Source: Natronomonas gomsonensis (lineage in GTDB: Archaea; Halobacteriota; Halobacteria; Halobacteriales; Haloarculaceae). From it: a DNA stretch of 64,000 nt. Every line of letters starts with the position of its first letter. Positions within the stretch are counted from its first letter, which is position 1. The notes under the pieces are model-generated. The model had not been told where the DNA came from. It ran no database searches and saw only the letters and a list, made by a program, of their open reading frames with translations. Below are positions 8,125 through 16,226 of this stretch, piece after piece. Position numbers and translations under genes: made by a program. The stretch spans positions 1,116,001 to 1,180,000 of the forward strand of contig NZ_JACAWU010000002.1 of assembly GCF_013391635.1 (NCBI RefSeq), in the 5' to 3' direction.

Positions 8125-9588
8125 ATGAATATTGGTCAAACTTCGATGGTGGTGTTTCTCTCTCGACTTTTGAGCTCCGCTATTGGGTTCGTCGCGACAG
8201 TCATCTTTGCTCGATTGCTAGGTGCGGAAGTTATCGGTATATATACGCTCGTTATCACGTTGGTTGCCTGGCTATCACTCGGCGGTCGCCTAGGTCTGGG
8301 GAAGGCAATGAAGAAGCGAATTAGTGAAGATGAAAACCGAGGCGAGTATCTCTTCGCAGGCATCGTCGCCATCGGAATCATGCTCATGCTGCTGCAGGTA
8401 GTCGTCTTCACCGGGCAGAGGTACATCGAAACCTATATTGGGGGTTTCAGCGAGTACGCTGCTCTATCGGTAGTTTGGTTCGTCTCTATCCTCTTGGTGG
8501 TCCAACTCGCATACGTCATCATCACGGCCACGCTCAAAGGACAGCACTTGGTACACTTAGCTGGTATTCTTGATCCTATATGGGTATTCCTCAGAAGTGT
8601 CTTTCAGGTAGCACTGGTCGTACTAGGTTTCAGTGTCGTGGGCCTCTTGGTCGGCTACATCGTTGGTGGGATACTAGTAGTCGTCATAGGTACCGTCTTT
8701 ATCAGTATCCGATTGCAGACACCCACACGGGTTCACTTCGAGAGTTTAGCTGAATACGCGAAATTTTCTTGGCTCGGCGGACTCAAGTCCCGTTCGTTCA
8801 ATGATGTCGACATACTCGTTCTAGGTGCGATGGTTCCTTCGTCACTAGTCGGAATCTACAGTATTGCCTGGGGTCTTACAAAGTTCCTTGACCTGTTTGG
8901 GAATGCTATCGGTGGCGCGGTTTTTCCCGAAATTAGCAATCTTACCGCCAAGGAAACAGAGGATGCAGCCAGTAGACTTATTGAGGACGTCGTTGCCTTC
9001 GCGGGCTTCATCTCCATACCGGGGGCCGTTGGTGGAATCCTGCTTTCGGACCGGTTGCTCATGTTCTATGGTTCTGAGTTCGTCCGAGGAACGGAAGTCT
9101 TGTCATTATTACTCATTTCAATTCTCTTGTACAGTTTTATGCGGCAATTCTTGAACGCATTGAATGCCCTTGATAGACCAGAAATTGCATTCCGAGCCAA
9201 CATTGTCTTTATTATTTGTAATACTACCTTGAATATTATTCTCATATATTTTCTTGGATGGATTGGAGCCGCAATTGCCAGCGTACTTTCCGTCACGGTT
9301 GGAACTCTACACTCTTACCGCCTCCTCGTCCGGACCGTCAGCATTCAGTTGCCGTATAGTGAAATCGGTAGACAAACAGTCGCAGCGTTACTGATGGGAG
9401 GCGTAGTGTGGCTGTTACGCAGCCTTTTGGAGACATCAGGATTAATTAGACACAACTTGGTTGTTGTAAGCGTACTCGTAGGAATTGGATCTGCATTGTA
9501 TTTCACGACGCTTCTCGTGATATCTACTAGGGTTCGGTCGACAATCAATCGAAATGCTCCTTTCGATTTATTTTTCTTAAATAAATAG
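8125..9588 (+). CDS. Oligosaccharide flippase, Wzx/AglR-like (copy 1)
   Basis: 487 residues from ATG 8125, preceded by a purine-rich GGAGGAG about 10 nt upstream. The open frame extends 114 nt further 5', but that part is basic and unlike the family, and the paralogue at 13.1 kb begins at the equivalent MxIGQTS. The protein has about 12-14 hydrophobic helices typical of the MATE/MOP polysaccharide exporters. Its role is moving lipid-linked glycans across the membrane, as proposed for AglR in haloarchaeal N-glycosylation. It shares YAKFSWLGGLK and SFNDVDIL with copy 2, so the pair arose by duplication or by recombination of related islands. An AT-rich TATA-like element is near 7988. Confidence 0.85.
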   Translation: MNIGQTSMVVFLSRLLSSAIGFVATVIFARLLGAEVIGIYTLVITLVAWLSLGGRLGLGKAMKKRISEDENRGEYLFAGIVAIGIMLMLLQVVVFTGQRYIETYIGGFSEYAALSVVWFVSILLVVQLAYVIITATLKGQHLVHLAGILDPIWVFLRSVFQVALVVLGFSVVGLLVGYIVGGILVVVIGTVFISIRLQTPTRVHFESLAEYAKFSWLGGLKSRSFNDVDILVLGAMVPSSLVGIYSIAWGLTKFLDLFGNAIGGAVFPEISNLTAKETEDAASRLIEDVVAFAGFISIPGAVGGILLSDRLLMFYGSEFVRGTEVLSLLLISILLYSFMRQFLNALNALDRPEIAFRANIVFIICNTTLNIILIYFLGWIGAAIASVLSVTVGTLHSYRLLVRTVSIQLPYSEIGRQTVAALLMGGVVWLLRSLLETSGLIRHNLVVVSVLVGIGSALYFTTLLVISTRVRSTINRNAPFDLFFLNK

Positions 9589-9644
9589 TATCTTGATGTG
9601 AAAACCTTGGTAGCATTCGTTCGCTCATCCATCGCCGCAGGCCC

Positions 9645-10577
9645 CTACCGACGGTAGTATTCGACGGACCGCTTGAGTCCTTCCTCAAATCCGATATCAG
9701 GCTTGTACCCAAGTAACGTCTCCGCCTTCGCAATCTCTGCGTGAGAGTGCCGAACGTCGCCAAGACGTGGGTCGTCGTGGATCGGGTCGATATCTGTTTC
9801 CAGCAGGTCATTCAACGTTTTGACGAGTTCGTTGACAGTGACGCGGCCACCAGTGCCGACGTTGAAGGCCTCGCCAGTTACTTCTGATTCGGCGGCCAAG
9901 ATGTTGGCCTGAATCGCGTTGTCAATATAGGTGAAATCCCTGGACTGATCGCCGTCACCATAGATGACTGGCTGGTCGCCCGCAAGCATCAAATTGATGA
10001 ATTTCGGGATAACAGCGGCGTACTCACCGTTCGGATCCTGTCGGGGACCGAAGATATTGAAGTACCGCAGTGCGGCGGTGTCGATATCGTAGAGGTCGCT
10101 ACACTGCAGGGCGAGTTTTTCGGTGAAGTACTTCGAAAGCGCATAGGGCGACTCGGGGTTGGACTCCATCGTTTCAACCTTCGGTAGCTGTTGACTGGAG
10201 CCATACACCGACGACGAAGAGGCTACGACGACGGAATCGACATCGTTCTTTCGGGCCGCATCTAATACGGTCGCCGTTCCGGTGCAGTTGGCGTCGGTCG
10301 TCGTCACTGGGTCGTCGACACTTCGCGGCACCGAGGGGACAGCTGCTTGATGGAAAACGTAATCGACGCCGTCAGTGAGGGCTGCCATAGCTTCTGCATC
10401 ACGGATATCAGCTTCCTCGAAGGTGAAGTCCTCGCGACCTTCCATCGGCTCAAGAGCGACTTCGCGGCCGGTTTCGAAGTTGTCCATCCCGCGGACTGTG
10501 TAGTCACGGTCCAGTAGGGCATCGGCGAGGCTTGACCCGATGAAGCCCGCCGCTCCGGTGACGAGTGCAGTCGGCAT
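9645..10577 (-). CDS. UDP-N-acetylhexosamine / UDP-HexNAc uronate 4-epimerase (WbpP/GalE-like SDR)
   Basis: 310 residues, extended short-chain dehydrogenase. The NAD loop is GAAGFIGSS (8-16), catalytic Ser is around 122 in ASSSSVYG, and Tyr145 and Lys149 are in the YALSK motif. VPRSVDDPVTT and YFNIFGPRQDPNGEYAAVIP are closest to the WbpP group, which epimerises UDP-GlcNAc or UDP-GlcNAcA at C4, rather than to plain GalE. It is 51 nt downstream of the UDP-sugar dehydrogenase on the same strand, and together they would give UDP-GalNAcA. The substrate is inferred from family and neighbour. Confidence 0.82.
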   Translation of the reverse strand: MPTALVTGAAGFIGSSLADALLDRDYTVRGMDNFETGREVALEPMEGREDFTFEEADIRDAEAMAALTDGVDYVFHQAAVPSVPRSVDDPVTTTDANCTGTATVLDAARKNDVDSVVVASSSSVYGSSQQLPKVETMESNPESPYALSKYFTEKLALQCSDLYDIDTAALRYFNIFGPRQDPNGEYAAVIPKFINLMLAGDQPVIYGDGDQSRDFTYIDNAIQANILAAESEVTGEAFNVGTGGRVTVNELVKTLNDLLETDIDPIHDDPRLGDVRHSHAEIAKAETLLGYKPDIGFEEGLKRSVEYYRR

Positions 10578-10628
10578 ACCGGTGCTCCTCGGGGCGGGCG
10601 GTTGAACGTGTCGACTCCGACTGAAAAA

Positions 10629-11900
10629 TTAGAGTAGGACGATGTTGTCGGCGTCGATGTCCGCGGTCGCGTTGCGGGCGTCGAACACCATCGCAGAGCG
10701 CTTGACGATGCGCTCGATGTCGAGTGCTGAGTGGTCCGTGACGATTATGATGCAGTCGACCGCTTCGAGTCGGTCGTCGGTCAGCGGCACGGACTCGTAG
10801 GTCTCGTCGCCGACAGCGAGCGTGGGGACGTGCGGGTCGTGATACTCGACATCCGCGTTCCACTCTTCGAGTTTGAGAACGATATCGACGGCCGGCGATT
10901 CGCGGGTGTCCGAAACGTCGGGCTTGTAGGCTGCGCCGACGACGAGGATGTCGGCCGTCGAGAGCGCCACGCCGCGGTCGTTGAGCTGCTCGACGACGCG
11001 TTGGACGACGTGGTCGGGCATCTCGCGGTTGACCGTGTCGGCGAGATGGATGAATCGCGTGTCGATACCCTGCTCGTTGGCCTTCCAGGAGAGATAGAAC
11101 GGGTCGATGGGGATGCAGTGACCGCCAAGTCCCGGCCCTGGGTAGAACGGCATGAAGCCGAACGGCTTCGTCTTGGCCGCATCGATGGCGTTCCAGATGT
11201 CAACGTCGAGTTCATGAGCCACCTGTGCGAGTTCGTTGATGAGGCCGATGTTGACCGCCCGGAAGGTGTTTTCGAGCAGTTTTACGAGTTCGGCTTCCGT
11301 CGCCGATTCGACGCGGACAACCTCGTCGAAGACGGGGCTGTACAGCGCTTCGGCGTGGTCTCCGCAAGCAGGCGTCACGCCGCCGAGTACTTTTGGGATG
11401 TCCGTTGGGCCGTACTCCTTGTTGCCCGGGTCGATACGCTCCGGAGAGAAGGCGAGATACACGTCCTCGCCGACAGTCGCGCCGTTTTCTGTGAGGGCGT
11501 CGCCCACGACTTCCTCGGTCGCACCGGGGTAGACGGTGCTTTCGAGAATGACGGTCGCGCCGGTCGGGATGACCGTCGCCAGCCGCTCTGCCGCATCGAC
11601 GACAAAGGAAAGATCCGGGGTATCGGTCTTCCGGAGCGGTGTCGGGACACAAATGGAAACACCGTCGACATCGCCGAGTTCCTTGTAGTCGGTTGTGAAC
11701 GTGATGCCTTCAGCGACGGCATCCTTCACTTCGGCATCGCTCACGTCGCTGACGGTTGAGTCACCGTTTCGGAGGCGTTCGATGGTATCGGCATCGACAT
11801 CGACACCGACCACCTCGTGGCCGGCACGATGCATCGCAAGCGCCAGCGGGAGGCCGACGTAGCCCAACCCAATGACGCCGACGCGCGTCTGTGTACTCAT
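10629..11900 (-). CDS. UDP-N-acetylhexosamine 6-dehydrogenase (WbpA/WbpO/TviB-like)
   Basis: 423 residues, complete nucleotide-sugar dehydrogenase. The N-terminal Rossmann motif is GVIGLGYVGLP, the central ENTFRAVNIG helix is at about 211-220, the catalytic Cys263 is in GPGLGGHCIPIDPF, and the C-terminal UDP-binding domain has VVGAAYKPDVSDTRESPA. The enzyme oxidises C6 of a UDP-sugar to the uronate using two NAD. The size and motifs place it with UDP-GlcNAc and UDP-ManNAc dehydrogenases rather than UDP-glucose dehydrogenase. With the WbpP-like epimerase just downstream, UDP-GlcNAc to UDP-GlcNAcA to UDP-GalNAcA is the likely route. A second, different dehydrogenase (WecC-like) is at the right edge of the window. 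Confidence 0.85.
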   Translation of the reverse strand: MSTQTRVGVIGLGYVGLPLALAMHRAGHEVVGVDVDADTIERLRNGDSTVSDVSDAEVKDAVAEGITFTTDYKELGDVDGVSICVPTPLRKTDTPDLSFVVDAAERLATVIPTGATVILESTVYPGATEEVVGDALTENGATVGEDVYLAFSPERIDPGNKEYGPTDIPKVLGGVTPACGDHAEALYSPVFDEVVRVESATEAELVKLLENTFRAVNIGLINELAQVAHELDVDIWNAIDAAKTKPFGFMPFYPGPGLGGHCIPIDPFYLSWKANEQGIDTRFIHLADTVNREMPDHVVQRVVEQLNDRGVALSTADILVVGAAYKPDVSDTRESPAVDIVLKLEEWNADVEYHDPHVPTLAVGDETYESVPLTDDRLEAVDCIIIVTDHSALDIERIVKRSAMVFDARNATADIDADNIVLL

Positions 11901-11989
11901 TGGAGTAGTTCAAGAGCGTGGGGGCTTTCAGGGCATCGTTTGCGAGAGCGGGGTGTTGAGAGACGATTATACAGCTCCTACCGCTGCCG

Positions 11990-12907
11990 TCACCACTTGA
12001 AAAGCCCGTACAGGTAACCCACGCCGACTGTCGCCGTCAACACGAACAGCGCCACGAGCTGTTTGGCCTTTGGGACGTTCGGGTCCGTGAGAAGTCCCTT
12101 CAGCCGTGAGGGGACGAACTCGAAGACGAGCTGTTTGAGGAAATCAGACTCCTCTTCGCTGGAGTCCTCGGACACGAGCGTCTCCATCGCTCGCTTGGAG
12201 TAGCCCTGCCAAAACGACCGCTCCAGCAGCCATTGCTTGTCTGTCCGCCACTCGAAGACCTTGTGGCCGACTTTCGCATCGGGATTGTAGACGACACCTT
12301 GGCCGTACTCCTCGCGCATCCGTGCACAGAACTCCGTCTCGTGGGCCTGGAGGTTCTTTTCCCCCTGCCGACCGACTTGTGATTCGAACCCGCCCAACTC
12401 CTTCAGCACCTCCGTTTTGAAGGAAATGTTCGATCCGAAGGTATTGCGGACCTCTTCACCGGGTTCGGCAAATCCGCGGTGTGTGACGCCGACCAGCCAG
12501 TAGAACTCCTCGGGGAGGAACTCAGGTTTGCCGTCAACCCACAGCGGTGTCATCTTCCCGCCCGCGGCGATGGCATCAGTGGATTTGTATACGGAGACGA
12601 GTTCCTCAACCCAGTGTTCGTCGGCAACGGCGTCGTCGTCGATGAGTGCGACTACGTCACCAGTGACGAGTTCGAGGGCGTTGTTACGACTCGCCGAGAG
12701 GCCGACGTTCTCCTCGTTGCAGTGGAGCACCAGTTCCTCGTCGTCGCCGTAGTCATCTTGAATCCGCTCGTACAGCGGCTCGTTGCCGTCAACGACGACG
12801 ACAATCTCGATGTCATCGTACGTCTGTTCACGGACGCTCTGGAGAGCATCCTCGAAGTGTTCGTACATCTCTTCGGTGTACGTACTGATGACGACCGAGA
12901 CCTTCAT
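11990..12907 (-). CDS. Glycosyltransferase family 2 (AglG/AglE-like)
   Basis: 305 residues. The GT-A domain starts with VSVVISTYTEEMYE and VVVVDGNEPLY, followed by NVGLSASRNNAL and the metal-binding triad in ALIDDDAVADEHWV. A later acidic HETEFCARMREEYG resembles the catalytic ED(x)E region. A hydrophobic segment near the C-terminus (LVALFVLTATVGVGYLYGLF) anchors it to the membrane. This organisation matches the AglG/AglE/AglI group that adds hexuronic acids to dolichol phosphate in haloarchaeal N-glycosylation. It is first in a same-strand set with the dehydrogenase and epimerase that would supply its uronate donor, which supports a role in transferring that sugar. Confidence 0.82.
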   Translation of the reverse strand: MKVSVVISTYTEEMYEHFEDALQSVREQTYDDIEIVVVVDGNEPLYERIQDDYGDDEELVLHCNEENVGLSASRNNALELVTGDVVALIDDDAVADEHWVEELVSVYKSTDAIAAGGKMTPLWVDGKPEFLPEEFYWLVGVTHRGFAEPGEEVRNTFGSNISFKTEVLKELGGFESQVGRQGEKNLQAHETEFCARMREEYGQGVVYNPDAKVGHKVFEWRTDKQWLLERSFWQGYSKRAMETLVSEDSSEEESDFLKQLVFEFVPSRLKGLLTDPNVPKAKQLVALFVLTATVGVGYLYGLFKW

Positions 12908-13040
12908 CGGGCAAGGCTACCCACGAATGCCGAATAAGCCTTTTGTATACTGGTTTCGTTCGAAGAGTATAGTAGATCAACAATCCATTTTAGACTCATT
13001 AAATTGGATTAGTACGTCTCCTTCAACTACATTTGTCTCG

Positions 13041-13048
13041 TAATATAA
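13041..13048 (+). promoter_or_regulatory. TATA box of flippase copy 2
   Basis: TAATATAA lies 23-30 bp upstream of the ATG at 13071, giving a leaderless or near-leaderless transcript. Confidence 0.5.
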
Positions 13049-13070
13049 CCCAAGAGACTGTCAATTCACG

Positions 13071-14510
13071 ATGAGAATCGGCCAAACATCCGTTATTGTC
13101 TTCGGATCGAAGTTCGTCGGGTCAGCACTGGGCTTCGTCGCGACGATCTATTTCGCACGTGAACTCGGTGCCGAAGTTCTCGGGTACTATGCGCTGGTCA
13201 TCGCGCTGGTCGCGTGGCTCAAGCTCGGAGGCCACCTCGGTATCTCCTCGGCGATGACGAAGCGGATGAGCGAGGGGGAGGATCCAGCGGCATTCGCGGC
13301 GGCAAGCGTAATTCTAGTATCGGTCCTTGGGCTTGGTCTCTCGATTCTGGTACTCGTTTTTGCCCCCTATATCAACGACTACGTGGGCGCGTCAGTCGCC
13401 TCTCTCGTTGCCGTGCTCCTTTTGGTTGGCCTGTTTCAAGCCCTCACAAATGCAGCACTTCAAGGCGAACATAAGGTTCATTTAGCCGGTCTCCTCACAC
13501 CACTCGGGATTGGTGCTCGAAGCATCATTCAAATCGCTCTCGTTTCGATCGGATTAGGTCTGATGGGGATGCTCGCTGGAGGCGCTATTGGAAGCGTTAT
13601 TGTCGGCAGTATCGGATTGCTATTGCTCTCGACGAAACTCACGAGGCCCCGAAGAAGCCACTTCGATGACCTCATCGATTACGCGAAATTCTCGTGGCTC
13701 GGTGGGCTTAAGAACCGGTCGTTCAATGACGTGGATATCCTTCTATTGGGAGTTTTCGTCCAATCGTCATTTATCGGCGTATATTCGGCAGCATGGAGCA
13801 TCTCGAAGTTTCTCACGCTGTTCGATTCCGCAATAAGTTCGACCCTTTTTCCGGAACTTAGTCGAGCTAATGCCGAAAACAGCGACGAGACCGTCTCAAC
13901 ACTCATCGAGGATTCGTTAACGTACGGTGGTCTCCTACTAATTCCCGGACTATTAGGAGGATGGCTTCTGGCTGACCGACTGCTAAAAATCTACGGCCCG
14001 GAGTTCGTCCAAGGGTCAACAGTCCTCTGGGTACTGATTCTCGCGACGCTATTATACTCCTACCAGAAGCAACTGATGAATGCGATGAACGGTATCGACC
14101 GACCGGACGCTGCCTTTCGCATCAATCTCGTCTTCATTGCCAGCAACGTTGTGTTGAATCTCGTGTTTATTTCGACACTCGGATTCGTCGGAGCAGCAAT
14201 TGCAACAGCCATCTCGGCCGCTTTTGGACTGGCGTTGTCAATGTACGTTATTCGCTCGATGGTTTCGTTCGCCATCCCAACGAACGAACTCTCTCGTCAG
14301 TTCGCGGCTGCAGCTATCATGGCGGGTGGTGTTTGGGCGGTTGAAAAACTAATCGAGATAACAAATTTTTCGCACAATTTCGCCATCCTCGTCTCGCTAG
14401 TCGTCATCGGCGCAGGAACATATTTTGGAACCTTGTTCTGTATCTCGAAGTCGTTTCGAACGACTGTACTTGCCAACAGTCCGATTCAGCTACCGTACAA
14501 GTCCAAGTAG
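13071..14510 (+). CDS. Oligosaccharide flippase, Wzx/AglR-like (copy 2)
   Basis: 479 residues, polytopic from the first residues, paralogous to the flippase at 8.1-9.6 kb along its whole length: IGQTS start, GFVATIYFAR, YAKFSWLGGLK, SFNDVDIL and the C-terminal RPDAAFRINLVF helix region. It lies divergently from the glycosyltransferase gene and just upstream of a ruined nucleotidyltransferase. The expected role is transbilayer movement of a dolichol-linked glycan. Two intact flippases in one island suggest two different glycans, or a duplication with one copy free to drift. The base composition is more GC-rich than copy 1. Confidence 0.85.
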   Translation: MRIGQTSVIVFGSKFVGSALGFVATIYFARELGAEVLGYYALVIALVAWLKLGGHLGISSAMTKRMSEGEDPAAFAAASVILVSVLGLGLSILVLVFAPYINDYVGASVASLVAVLLLVGLFQALTNAALQGEHKVHLAGLLTPLGIGARSIIQIALVSIGLGLMGMLAGGAIGSVIVGSIGLLLLSTKLTRPRRSHFDDLIDYAKFSWLGGLKNRSFNDVDILLLGVFVQSSFIGVYSAAWSISKFLTLFDSAISSTLFPELSRANAENSDETVSTLIEDSLTYGGLLLIPGLLGGWLLADRLLKIYGPEFVQGSTVLWVLILATLLYSYQKQLMNAMNGIDRPDAAFRINLVFIASNVVLNLVFISTLGFVGAAIATAISAAFGLALSMYVIRSMVSFAIPTNELSRQFAAAAIMAGGVWAVEKLIEITNFSHNFAILVSLVVIGAGTYFGTLFCISKSFRTTVLANSPIQLPYKSK

Positions 14511-14569
14511 CCCAACTCATCTGCGAGGTGAACCGAAAGCATTTGGTCAAGCCATTCGGTTGTGGGAGT

Positions 14570-15290
14570 ATGCAAGCTGTCGTGCTCGCGGCCGGCGAAT
14601 GAACCCGATTGCGACCCCTCACCGAGGACAAACCGAAGGCGCTCGTCGAAGTCGACGGCTGCCCGATTCTGAGGCAATGATTCAACCGTGTTGCCGAGTT
14701 GGGCGCTGACGAACTACTCGTCGTCGTCGGCTACAGGAAAGATGAAATCACCGACTTCTACGGCGATGATTACGAAGGCATTCCCATTAATTATACGCAC
14801 TTAAGAGAGCCGAAAGAACTCGCCCACGCAATTTGACCGTTGAGGATCACTTCGACGACGACTTCATGCTCATATTGGGTGGCAACATCTTCGAAGCGAA
14901 TCTTGATGACATGGTCCGTCGCCAACGCGAGGCCCGTGCCGATGAGGCTTTCTTCGGAGGAGAAGAAGTTCCATACGCGGATGCCTCTCGCTATGGTGTC
15001 TGTGACACTAACGACTACGGCGAAATCACCGAGGTGATTGAAAAGCCCGACGCACCGCCGACTAATCTCGTGATGACCGGCTTCTACACGTTCACGCTGG
15101 CTATCTTCCACGCTTACCACCTAGTCCAGCCCTCTATTGCGGCGAGTACGGGATTACCGACGCAGTGAACCTCCTGTTGTAAATCGGTCGAACCATCGAC
15201 GCCATTCGATTGGACGACTAGCGGATGGACATCGGCTATCCCGAGGACCGTGAGGAGGCTGAACGGCGACTGAATGAGGGGTACGAAGGC
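14570..15290 (+). pseudogene. Sugar nucleotidyltransferase (AglF/RfbA-like), multiply disrupted
   Basis: From ATG 14570 the translation reads MQAVVLAAGE, stop, then TRLRPLTEDKPKALVEVDG, the nucleotidyltransferase start in which the loop residue after GE has become TGA. A second TGA follows PILRQ. A frameshift near 14833 moves the frame to VEDHFDDDFMLILGGNIFEANLDD, and two further stops precede the family ending RMDIGYPEDREEAERRLNEG at about 15225. At least five lesions make this an old pseudogene. Its source was a glucose-1-phosphate thymidylyl- or uridylyltransferase such as AglF. Confidence 0.8.
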
Positions 15291-15299
15291 ACGGTAGAC

Positions 15300-16170
15300 G
15301 AGGCAACCGCGCCCCTGAGTGAGCAATCGCATCAATGGCTGGAAACAGGCGTATTATTTTTTTTAAGTGTATATACTGGCCTATTTAACGGACAGGTCTA
15401 CATGATCGATGTCAATGCGGGTTAAACCACTATATAGACGAAAAACATAGAAAACCCACAGTCACCGGAACCAAGACCCAGAGGTGGTGAATCCACTTCA
15501 AATAAATGAACGCCCTAATGGCTGGTGATTAATTTTCGAAGTCCCCTGTAGCTTTCCAACCTGTTTGGAGCGAGGGTTCAGTCGAAACATCGACACATAC
15601 GGCTCTGGCGCCTGAGAGCGAACGACCGGACGATGAGTATCATTCCTTCCGAGCACGAACTCAAGAGGTCGGCTACAGAGAAGTCGTCCTGCCCGCTGGT
15701 CGATGCCGAAGCAAGGGCATCCAGCCAGGTAGGACAATCAAGAATAAACTCGGTTAGACTCCATGAACCCGACGAGCGTCGGCGACGATATTTCCCCACA
15801 GAGACCAACACCAGTAAATCCCGGCCGTGATACATCCACCAACAGACCTACAGACACGCCGGAACGGGGGTAGTAACCTATACCATCTCGATTATACCTC
15901 GGTGGTCGGAGGCGTAAAGTGGGTTGTGAGGAGCAGCCACAACACCGAGAGCAGACCAACGCAGCAACGGTCAGTTTTTACGGCATCACACAGTCGAACC
16001 GTCGACTTCCGCGAGCACGTCTGGAACCGGCATTACGGATAGGTCACTCATAGGTGAACACTGAGCGACACATTATCGTAGCAATGCGGAACGACAAATA
16101 CTGGCTATATTGTCAATGACTCGCCGGATGTACGAGCGCGTGATGATATCACCGCCGCTATTCAATTAGC
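15300..16170. other. Non-coding interval, nothing recognised
   Basis: About 870 bp between the ruined nucleotidyltransferase and the S-layer gene. No frame on either strand has family-like protein, no repeat unit is evident, and only AT-rich patches near 15355-15375 and 15425-15450 stand out. It may hold degraded glycan-island sequence. Confidence 0.3.
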
Positions 16171-16174
16171 GTCC

Positions 16175-16190
16175 AAAAAAAAAAATAAAA
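16175..16190 (-). terminator. T-tract terminator of the S-layer gene
   Basis: On the minus strand, 37 nt after the S-layer stop, the transcript would run through four T, one A and eleven T. An oligo-T run of this kind is the usual archaeal intrinsic terminator. Confidence 0.6.
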
Positions 16191-16226
16191 CCGCGAAAAC
16201 CGAACCGAACCGCTCGATTCAGTCAG

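Noticed and set aside
10731..11759. 342-codon plus-strand frame opposite the nucleotide-sugar dehydrogenase
   Set aside because: Antisense of a conserved enzyme with all motifs on the other strand; no start context and no recognisable domain.
15498..15835. Two short minus-strand frames before the S-layer gene
   Set aside because: Low-complexity basic peptides with no family sequence and no promoter; likely chance frames.
16175..16190. Poly-A tract as evidence of an assembly artefact
   Set aside because: It lies directly after the S-layer stop as a T-tract on the coding strand and is explained as a terminator.
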